This document shows positions 28,301 through 40,300 of a DNA stretch of 64,000 bases, piece by piece; positions within the stretch are counted from its first letter, which is position 1, and every line of letters starts with the position of its first letter. Under the pieces are notes generated by a model. It made no database searches, was not told the origin of the DNA, and saw only the letters and a list, made by a program, of their open reading frames with translations. The stretch comes from Gymnorhina tibicen. Taxonomy: Eukaryota > Chordata > Aves > Passeriformes > Artamidae. The position numbers and the translations under genes are program-made. Location: NCBI GenBank assembly GCA_013399875.1, contig VXAZ01005475.1:3098068-3162067 (forward strand), in the 5' to 3' direction.

Positions 28301-31300
28301 ATAGCACCAGGCAATGATGTATGTTTTTTTAAACATTCTCCAATATTTTTTTGTGCTTGTTTTTTTTGTTACTTATGATTTACAATCAATTTGGGGTATT
28401 TTATTTTACTTAGTATATGAAGAATATTTTTAAAAATCTTTTTGTATTGTTTCAGTGGCTCCTTTTAAAATGGTGTTTGTTTCACATCCTATAGAATGTG
28501 ATCCTTCAGTTTGTTTTAATGCCTCCCAGCCGGACTGCAGAGAAGATCAATTTATTGTTGAAGCAAAACAGGAAGATCCCTGTTGTTTCTCTCATCTCTG
28601 TGGTAAGAAGCCCCTAATATTTTTATGGAGAGCTAAGGAATAGTCAAGTATTTACAAAAACAGACTATAATTCTAAACCAAATAACTTAAGGTAGAATTC
28701 TTGGAGAGGTCAGTGAGATTTCACACAGATCTGACTGACTAGAGCATAATTATTCTTGGATTTGGGGATCTTTTCTTTCCAACATAACTTTGAACATCAT
28801 ATTTGAACTTTGTTTCATTTTTATATCCATAAAATCCTTAAAAGTTCTATTATCTGAGTAACAAACACAATATTTCTTGTTATATAGTCTATTAGATGGA
28901 ATTCACATGTGCTAATGTTTTAGTATTTAAAACTTTGTAAATGTTTGATTTTTTTTTAAATTTAGTTTGTGAATCCTGTATTGAGCCTGTTCCCTTGTGT
29001 AGTGAAGGGGAAATTCTGACTGTAGACCCTAATACCATACATTACTGTTGTCCTCATTACTACTGCGGTGAGTGTAACTGTTGTGGGTTCAGTATGTCAC
29101 CAAAGTCAGTAAAAATGACAGACAGCGTGTGGGTGTGTGGGGATTTGTTTAGATTCAACAATTAGGGTGGGCTTCAGGTGTAGACTAAGAGATCCAAATG
29201 AGGGTGTCCTCATTTGAGGTAGATTCAAGCTTCTTGGTATGCTCAGTGGTGGGCTGACAAACCCAGTCAGTGGAGTCTGGAGAGGTTATTTAGTTCACCA
29301 GACAGAACATGGTTATTTTCACAGTGATCTAAATACCAGTATATTAATGTGGCACTGAATCCTTGGAGTATTAATGTGCCATTGTTCATATATTAAAACA
29401 CATTTAACATAATAAAACAGCTTCCATGTTGTTTTTCCTCTGTTGTACCATTCATTAATGTTTAGGCAGTTTCTCTGCACTTTTAGCCCCTAAGGGAAGG
29501 AGTAGACGAAGAGTTTCAAATACTGCTGGATTGACTACTATTCAAAAAATGAGCAGGCAGAAGAAAAATATTTGCAGTGTACCTTAGTCCTTTTCGTAGC
29601 CTCATAAAACACATAAATTGTGCTATACGTTTTTATGTAATGTCTAGAAGTATAACTGCTTCTTTTAGGTTAACTTCCATCCCATTGCAGTGTTTCAGGG
29701 TAATTTCAAATAATTAAATTGACTTCCACTAAGTTTGGAGTTTAGGAATTTTTACTTCAGTTGTTCCTGTATTTTGGTCCTTTCCTTTTCCTAGCACTTT
29801 TACCCGGGTGAAATTTTATGCAAAGGCCTTTGGCATTGTTTTTTGCCCAGTTCTGGCAGGGAGAAAGTTAGCTCTTAGTGTGTGATCTTCTTTCACAGTC
29901 CCAGTAAGCCACTACTGATAAGGGAGGCAGTATTTTCTTATTAGCATCATCCCTGGAGGGCAGTTGCTCCCTGTTATCTTACAGAAATGCACTTTACAGT
30001 ACATTTCAAGTCCATGTTTTCTAAAGATTATGATTTTAGTTGTCTTTGGTACTGGTTATAATCTTAAGTAACTCTGAAGTAGGAAGAATATTAAAGGATT
30101 CCTGTTTGATGTTTCAAAAACTCTGAAAATTTTAAAATGTTGCAAGACAACTAAAATCACTTTTGAAAATCTTTGTTTAGTTTTTCGTTCCAAGTATAAT
30201 TCAGATGCTTAAGAAACACAATAACATTTATATAAAAGAATGTTATTTTATAAATAGTTTATCAAAAATAATGTAAGCTGGAAAACATGAAGGAAAGTTG
30301 AATAAATTTTCATATGTCTTTCCCCCTCATTTAGTTTGTGATGAAAATCTTTGTTCTGAGCCTCCTATGATTTGCACAGATGACATGACACCTGTGAAGG
30401 AAAAAATACTTGGGCAATGTTGTCCAGAATGGCACTGTGGTAATTATTGCTTTATTCCTTAGTCACAGCTGTTAACCAAAGCTAAGAGTTAGCTAATTGA
30501 TTAACACAGTTTTCTTTATCTCTTCAGAATGTAGTTGTGAAAATGCTACTTTGCTGACCTGTAAATTGGTAAGTGGTATATTTTAAATATTGTTAATAAT
30601 GGTGTCCAGCTGTCTTACTGCTCCCTTTTACACTCCTTGTTTCAATTAGTTGTGAAGAGTGAACAGGGACAAGGTGGGATTGCCTTCCAGTCCCAGCTCA
30701 AGCATGTAATTCCAACAGTGTCTGCATAATGTAGTCAACCATTCCTTGGAGAAATTTCACTTTGTGTGTTTTAAGGTGGAAAAAGAAAAAAAGCCACTGT
30801 AATTTTATCCTGTTCAGTGTTGACATGAAACAATATGCTAGTAAGGGTTTCTACATAAATAATTCCCATTAAAAAAAATAAATGAGGTATGAGCTTTATG
30901 ATTATATGTATCATCTGAAGAAATGTGTTTTTTTAATAATTTATGCTTTGATTAAAATGATTTAACATTATTGAATTTAGTTGATATGAGAAGTCATAAA
31001 TATTTTGCTCCTCTGTAGTTTGTCATAATAAGGACTGTGAGCTGGAAAATAATTATGAGTGAATGTTCAAACTCCCATTAGTACCATAGTGACCATATTT
31101 TCCTTATCCAATGCCTGAAGTTTGTTCCTTACGTGAAGACTGCATAACATAAAGTCTATTAAGGAATTTCAGATTTAAATAGCTTTCACCTATCTTTCAG
31201 AAGAAAGTTCTTAGGAGGCAATCTTTTGATAATATGTTTATTATTGGAAAAACCTTGTATCTCAGGAAAAAATGCTGTTTATTGTCTCTGCTATTCTATG

Positions 31301-34300
31301 CACCCCTATGGAAAATGAAGTGCTGTTTTCTGTTTGAGGAGATAAATACATTGAATAACTCTGAATGTGCTACTGTTTCTTGAGTACATTGCAGTTTTTC
31401 TCTTTCATGAAACCAGGGGTGGAAGTGATGAGAGTAATATTTTACATTTTTAGAGAAAAATTGTCTGTGTAGCACTGTATTTAATTGTGCTTGACTTTGC
31501 AAACTTTTATCTTTTTATACTCAGGGAGAAGTTAAAAAAATAGATAACAGTGTTCCCAGTGCTTGTGGATGCACTCACTACATTTGTGGTAACTTTTTCG
31601 TATTCCTCATTGTTGTGTTTCAGTTTCTAGCAAAAAGGTTGTGCAAAGAAAGCAGAAATAAGACCATTGTAGCCTTCTCAAATGTAAACGCTCTTTTATC
31701 TTAATTTGATGTCTGTTTATCTAGTTATGCAATGATACTCTCTTTTCTGAATTTGATGCTTTGCCTGCTAAGCCATCCATTTTGTGTCTGTTCTGGAAGG
31801 GTGTGGGTGTTGCAGAACTTGCCATGCTTTCAGAGTCAGGTACAGTCTCTCTGGTGAGAGGCAAATCGGAAACAGGCTGTGAACAGTAGCTGAGTGTGAG
31901 CAGGGCAGCTGCTCCTGCTGCTTTCAAGCACAAACAAGACATCTCCCACAGAGCAACTGACCTGTTCAGCCAGCACAAGAGGAGGTAGCCAGTTTTATGA
32001 TCAGAGCTCTGCTCCCTTGCCTCACTCAGCTACCCACGTAGACCAGATTTCAGCTCACTGTGCATGGGGGTGCTGAGGCAAGCTGCAGTCTTGGCAGCAG
32101 CCCAGGCTAAACTGCCTCCAAGAGCCAAGCACACATTTACAGTAGAGCCTGAGCAGATTACTGTCCCACAGGTATTTGGAGACATAGTAGTTTAATTGAC
32201 AGAAAGGTTACATTTTGTGATGTGCAGAATAGCTGAATGTTAAATATTAGAACACTTTTAAAATAAGAGCAAAAGAATTTTTTTACTTCCGTGGTAGGAA
32301 CACTATCAGTTTTAGGTAGTTTTGCATTTTGTAGCGTTTTCTGAAACTGAATTATCATTCCTCCTGTTCATGTTTGGTAATTAAAACCACAAACCAATCA
32401 AGTCTACAAGATAGAATACTTTTGCAGTGCATAGGACTTTGCCCTACTTTTCATCTACCAGTGGTTCTGTTAATTTATTTCACGATCTTTTTCCCAGTCT
32501 GGTAACATTTATTTCTTTTGGTTTTAGAGAAGGATGATGTGTGCATCTTCCAAGAGGTCACAGTACTGAATCCTGGACAGTCAGTGATTCAGTACTTGGA
32601 TGGAGATCTTTGTTACACTGTGCAGTGTTTACAAGAAAAAGATCAGAACACAGGGTACAATGCCATGCATTTCACAATGATGAACTGTTCCCAGCAATGT
32701 GAAGCTGTGAGTATTCTTAAAATACAGGAATTATGCAATTCGTGAGCACAACTAGGATAAAAGTTTTAGTGAAGACTTTTGCTGGTCCTGTTTACTCAGC
32801 AAGAACTTGAGAACTTACAGTGATGACGTGTATCTTGTGTCTACACGATTATTTTGAGAGGCAGTTTCTAGCAGCCTATGTAAACATACCCATCTGTCCA
32901 TCCATCCATCCATCCATCCATCCATCCATCCATCCATCCATTGTTTTCCTTGGTGTTTTTAACTTCAGAAATCAAAGAATTTCCATATAATGTATGTTTA
33001 AAAAGTACTTGTTCGTTTTTTTCCTTTCCTTTCTTTCCAGCATCAAGTATATATTCCTTCCTTCAGTCACAATACTTGTTGTGGTACGTGTCAAAACGTG
33101 TCCTGCTCTTTTCATACAGAGAATGGAACGCTGATTGTGTATGAGGTAAGTGCCTCTGAACAGAGATAGGAAATAACTGTAATGATATAATAGACAGGAA
33201 TCTGACAGGCATTTCTTAGTTAACTCATGCTGTTAGTCTTGTTTCATGCCTCCTTACTGCTGGTTACACACTTAGAGACTGTTTATGATGTATGATTGGA
33301 AATGAGTGTGTTAATCTAAAGACCTGCAGTTTCACACATGTAAATATCTTATTGCTTGTAGTATTTTCTACGAAGATATGCAAATATGCAGGGTTCAAAT
33401 TGTAACTCTAAATTATATACTGTGATTTAGATGTGCTGAGAGCTTCTGAGCCTGTATCAGGACTTCTATGTCCCCCTCTTCTCAGGACCACTCTTCTCTC
33501 CATGCTGGTTACTACAGAAAGGAAAAGTGCAAATTGAGGCACTGGGGTTCAGGATCTTGATGGTGTGTTCCAGCACATACACAGAAATTTAGATGTGGCC
33601 GTGACTTGGTTCATACTTCCAACTGATTTCAGAGCAAAAGAAACTATTGAACTGGCACAGAGTCCTTTCATTCTGCAGTAGGACACCCATGCTCAGCAGC
33701 ATGCTGGAGAGTAGAGCCATGGCTCCAGGGAGGAGTAGCCTCTGGTAGTTAGAGGATGGTCTTTCCCTTTTGCCACCTACTGGGGGTCTGCAGCACTTTC
33801 CACTCCAGACTTTCCACTCCAGTAGATGCTACAACATGAGGGCACCACTTTTATAGACATTTCAGGTTGGAGATAAAGCTGAAGTGTTTTGGCTTTCCTT
33901 ACAATGGCTTTGTTTTATATATTCAGGAAGGAAGCACCTGGACTTCCAACTGTACCAACTACAAATGTGCAAGAACTGCTGCAGGTGCTGTTTTACTGGG
34001 GTCAAGTGTTGTCTGCCCCCCATTTAATGACACTGAGTGTACAAAGGTTTGTACTTTGGGTAAGGTAAGTGACAATAATTGCTCTGGAATTTGGCTTATA
34101 CTCCACAACGCATGCAAACTTCATGCACTTTCTTTAAATTAAAGGAGTGGTAAGTAAAAACATGTAAATGAGCAATTTGAAGTAATTTGCTATACTCCTG
34201 TTTTCTTTCCAACCGACAAAGTATCTGTGAGGAGTGTAAAAGTTTGGCTTGGGTCTTTTTGATGACTGCTTTTAGAATATTGCGGAACTGGAATCATGCT

Positions 34301-37300
34301 TGACACAATACTATATATATGTCTTACTTTAGTATGGAATAATACTTTGCCAAGTTTGTAGAACACACACAATAAATAAAACAAATCAAGAAATTCAGAA
34401 ATGCTCCATATAAAAGTCAGCTATATTAAAAATTCCCTAAGTTGTGTAATGATTAGGGAGATGACAGACTATGTATAAACTTCATTATCTCTTAAACTAA
34501 AATTTGTATAACATAACAAAAAATATCCAGGGTATCTACATACATCATATATTTAAAAATATAAAGATGGCATATCCATATAAACTGCTTTGAAGAGCAT
34601 ATATTCTTCACAAAGATTGTATATTTGTTTACAGTTTAACTTCTAAGTTAATAATTCTCTAACTTTATAATACTTGTAAAATTTTTGCACTTGTAGTACA
34701 TCCTATATTTAATATGAACTACAAATAATAATAAATATATATGTAGAAGGGGTAAGTACCATTGCTGCCTTGACTAAAGATGACACATTTGGTACCAGTC
34801 CTACTTATTCCTTCCATTTGTTTAAAAATGTTCTTATTTCTTCCAGTCCTGAAGAAGGCATTCTATTTAAAAGTAATGCCTGTACTACTGTGAGTTTATT
34901 TCTGAGTTCCCTCCTTGGAACCATTCTGACACCATCTATTAGGGTCTTTCCTTACTAATGATGGTTAAGATTTTAAAGAATGGAGCCCTAAAATTAACTT
35001 TCTGAATCAGTCTGACCTGTTTTTGAGAGATGCTAACCATAGGCTTGAACCAGTAACTGAGAAGGAAGCTTTTCTCACAGGCAGCTCAGGATAATTCAGG
35101 AGTATCTGAGTTTAAGTGCTCATTTAAGAAGTTCTTGAGCAATTTATTCAGTAATTTTTCTGTAACGAGATAAAAAATGTATGCTCGCATGAAAATATAG
35201 AAGCTAAAAAATGTCTGTCTTTCGTGTGTTGTTATCCCAAAAGTTCTATTTATGTTCTGTTGTCTGCTTGATATGCAGATCTGGGCTACTCTCAAGAATT
35301 TTTGAAACTATCCTAATAAATCTCCGTGGTGGGGAAACAGATGGTAGTGGATGATATAAAAACATGCTTATAGAAACTAAGTGACTTTTTCAAAGGAAAC
35401 TAGATCAGATGTCAGCTGAACACTACTGAACTTGTCATCAGTGATGAGATCATGTTCAGTTTCAAAGGCTGTAAAGAATTTGCGAAGCAAACCTTCAGCT
35501 GATAGATATCTGTGTAATTCTCTCGATTTCAGTGACACTACTTTTTATTAGTTTGACATCGTTAAAACATGGAATGTCTTGAGATACAATTTCCCTTTGC
35601 ATTGGGCCCAGACGTTTTTGCTATATTCTTCTTTTATTTTCCTAGAATGGAGGAATTGTGCAGACGTATAATGATGGCTGCTGCAAGACCTGTAAGTGAT
35701 GAAGGCTGCAATATGTGCTAGTTTGGCTTTGGTTTTGGAGGGCTTATTTTTTAACCTCCGTTGCTGGGACTTAAAGAGGGAAAAAGCATGCAGTTCTCCC
35801 TACAAATCACATAAAATTGTAGTAGTTACCTAACTACTCTTATTAAAAGGCCTTGCTTCATCTGGCTGCTAACTTGGTGATTTTTAACATCATTGTTCTG
35901 GAGTATAACCAAATCTCTCCAAATATAACCCATGGAAGATTAAAAGTTGTCTCAATTAAAACATTGGAAACATTCTTTTTATCATTAAGTTGGCTCTAAA
36001 ATAGCACCTATATGATCTTCACCTAAAAAGACAAGAATATTCCCTCTTAAAATTCATTCCTGATTCAATGACGTTTTGCAATACATCTTCAAACTTAGCA
36101 ATTTATTCTGTATCCCCAATATGTATTTTCTAGGCCCAAAATACTGGAATGTTTTTTCTTAAATCTGAAATGAGGAAAAATTACAGTAATACTGATGATA
36201 TCAGTGCTTATATAAAATCAGCTTTTAATATCTGGAAATAAATTCACATTTTCTGAGCATGTAACTTTAAAATGTGATGAAATGTGATTCAAACTGACAT
36301 AAAGGCTTCATAATTTATGCAATTTTAAAAACTGATTGAGAAAAAACTGGTTTTCTCTGCAGTTTTGACTAGAAAAAATTTTATTATCTAAGTATATATT
36401 TATGTATATATATATATATATATATAAATAAAACACTATTTTGTAAAACTAATTGTGTAGAGCAAGGACATGTTCAGCATTACAGAAAATCTTAACCCTC
36501 TTTTTTGGCCTTTTTTGTGTTCAGCATTAGAGTAAAAGCAAATTAGTCTTTGGAATTTTTGTACACAAACTTTTACTTAATATTATTGAGTAGCAAGTCT
36601 AGGACTTATAATCATATATTGCACAGTTATTACACAAAACTGAAGTGCAATGTATTGAAGATAATTCAGAGAAATAAGGAGAAGTAGTGGTATTTATAAA
36701 ATACAGAACAATACCAAATTTCCAAGCTATGTGAGTTTTAGAAAGTGAACTGCAAATATTGTTGTTCCATTGTAACCAAAATATGGAAAATGAAAGGTAT
36801 TTTAATACAACAGAATCTGGTTTTTTAATGACAATCACCATAGAGAAGTAACAACCAGAATTGTACTAAAATCTTTCTCTCATGAGATAAACTGAGTAGA
36901 AAAATATTGAAATCCGCCCCTTCAAAAAAAAATTAGGTTGGCATTTTTTAGAAAATTAATCTTAAAAATTATTGACTGCTGGTTCTCTGTGGACCAGGAT
37001 GATTTATAATTTTGGCTGTATTCTGTGGCCTCAGGAAAGGCATTGTTATACTTCAGAAATACTTGCTGAGGTGGCTGCTAAAACCCCCAGATATCATTCA
37101 TACAATTATATGCTGTTTTATTTTTATTTTGTTTTATTTTTAAGTGAAAGCATGTGCCCTCTGGTGAAGCAGTTGAGTACTTAAAAATAGAGCTTGCAAC
37201 ACACTGGGATTTTAATGGGAACAAATAACTTTTCTGAAAGAGCTTGATTTAATGCATGCAACGTGAGTGCATATATTTAATTCTTACCTTGCCATAGAGA

Positions 37301-40300
37301 GACTAATTCCAAAAGTTTGGTTTAAAAGTAAGCATTCCAGTTTTGTATGAACCAGGAGGGTAGTAAAGTGTAGGCCATCTTTAGTGAGACTTGAAGCAGC
37401 TGCAGAATTTCTAAATTGTAGAAGACTAAGAGGAAAGCTCATCATCTTTTGCTAAAAGAAAAATTGCAGTTGGCAGTGTAAGAATTAATGAAGTGTAATT
37501 TATATGGAAATGTTTTTATTTCATGAGAATCTTCTATTCCTAATGATTCTGCCAGGTTCTGGATTGGGTCTATTACCCTTTGCCATTAGTCCAGTAGTGC
37601 CTACTGATAGTATTAATTGTGAACCAGGTATTAATTTTAATAATGTATTTTCTTTTTATTTTTGATAATAATGTAAGCCCTGCTTGATCTATGTGTTATA
37701 GCTGTCATCATCATTAAATGTTACAATGCAGTTAATGGTTCTGGGCCTGATACTGAGAGATGCTGATCCTCTGCTGATCCTCCCACATCAGTGGTTTTCT
37801 AAGGCCTGGTTAAGATTCACTGCTCAGCACCTGTCAGAATTAGGTTCATCCATTTATGGTATATGCTGCTGAAGGTTATTCCTCCTGCTCATTGCTGAAA
37901 TTGGTTTTATCACATGAACTTACTGTACAGGGTAGTTTTAATAAGAAATGTTACTTAAATCATAATTCTGAATACTGTTACCAAGAGATTCTGAATCTGA
38001 TCCCAGGTCTGTAAATGTAATGATGGAAATCTTTTTGCCTTAAAATAGAGCAAGAGTGTGTGTTACTGTCTGGTCTCACCTTTGCAGACATGGATTTATG
38101 CTGTATTTCTTCTTTGTCACAAATAATATGTTTTACAAAGTTACGAAAATACTGAGGGCAGGGGCAGGGAGGGGGACACAACACATACAAATACAACCCC
38201 TTGGCAATATATACTTTTTATACCAGAAATTACAAATTGTTACAGAACTGCTGCAATGCACTCGTAATACTTTGCTTTTTAGGATAGGTAAGCCACAGAA
38301 ATTCCTTACTCAAATAAGGAGTGAGTGAACAAAGCACATCTGATACTGACTGCAGATCTTACAGTTCAAGGTTGGAGACAGAAAAGTGTAGCAGCAGAGC
38401 TTTCATAAGACATCAGCACTTTATATGCTGAAATGTTAGATATATGTATCTGTATGACTTGTAGCACTACAAAGATTGCACTGTCTACACATACTCAAGC
38501 TGGGAAACACTTTCAGATGGAAATATCACAGAAATTTTTTAATTTTCTGAGAAAGGAAAAGCGAAATGTTATAGTCTAACAGCTTTGCTCATACAACGAT
38601 CTGCTAATTCAGTAACATAATTTTGTTAGATTTTTCAAAGCACGGGTTAAAATCTAGCTGTACTCTGCAGCCAACCTAATTTTTCAGTACTCAGTGGAGC
38701 TGTGGTTGCAGAATATTTTGGTTACTCAGAGATAATTTCTCTTATAAAAGTGCTCTCAAGTTTTTGGGGAACAGAAGAGTTGTTTTTTCTGCACACCCAA
38801 CCACGAAGGAAGGTCAAGAAACTGCTGAATAGTGTTTATTATTTTATATGCTGTAAGTCCAGAATGGTTGCACAGCAAAACTAACAGATCATTTTGATGG
38901 GTAGTGAATCAGGAGATCTAAATAACTGCTGTTACACAGATAGTAATAATGGTCTGATACAGAGTGAAGCATGGAAAATTATATGTTTAATTGTTTCAGT
39001 ATTATATTATGACTTTTACTATGTTTAAAAAAAAGGCTTTTCACTGTACAGCTTTATTTTTCAAATTAAAAAAACCCCCTCCTGTCAATATCTCCAAGAC
39101 TGAACATAAAAATTCAGTATTTCCCTCATCCTAGATCTGTATGCTGACTGCATGTGCTACATGCTTCAGATCTGGTGATAAAAAGTGCACCATATTTAGC
39201 AAATAAATGCATGTCTCTCTTTCAAAGCTTCTTTGAAGGACATGTTTCTCAAAAATATATTGAAATAACATAATTATATTTAATTTTTAATCATGCAAAA
39301 TTGCATGAAGGTTGTAATCACATTCACAGCTTCACCTTCTCAAATGTCAAGTTCTGAAAATTTTATAAAAGGCAGGATCAAAATCCTATTTGCATTCAAC
39401 ATTCCCAGTAAAACAGAATTAATTCTTATACTATTCAAAATTAATCAAGACATCTTTTTTTTTCTGATTGCTTATATTTCTCTTGGCATATGTGTAATGT
39501 AAAAACATATTCATAGTTCAATATTTTAAAAATTTGTATAGCTTATTTGGGCCACTTGATGCTCATATGTGCCAGCTAAAAATAGATAATACTGCACAGG
39601 AACTCTTTATTAATATATTGGATTTAAAAAGAAAATTATGGAAGTAATAGTTTCTGTGTGTACGTTAATGAAAACAAAGTATAACTATTTAAATTATGTT
39701 AATATTTTTATTTTTTAAAGAAGAAAATACAGTACAGAAGATGTATTGATTCAGTATGCATTTTTTGTATTTTATCAGGCAAAAAGGAAGAAAGGATTTG
39801 CCAGAAAATGACAATCAGGACAACCATAAGAAAAAATGATTGTATAAGTCAAAGCCCGGTAAGCACAAAAGAGCTGTTTCAATGCTGGGCCTATGGCATG
39901 CCAAGCCAAGTATTAAGAAGTCGGCTATAGCTAACAACAAGCAACAAAAAATGCTCCTTTCTTCTCAAAAGCAGACCCTTCACCCTAGGAGTGTTATCCT
40001 ACTCATAAATGGAGTAAAACTAGCTATTTCTGTTACTGGAAGGCTGAGCCCTCCTACCTGGAGAAACATCTGGCTTCAAATGAAAAATACAGACCATAAC
40101 TACCTTAACTAATGAAGGCACTGAACTCTTTAGCATGAAATAATAGCCTGCTCTAAAAGAGGAGCAGAAATGTTTCAACTTAAAATGTGATGGAACACTA
40201 CTGCACTCCTCTTTGAAGACCTTTATGCTCATGTCTTGTCCCTCACATAGCATGGGTTTCCATATCATAAATTCATGATCCCATTTATTTATGGGTCTTC

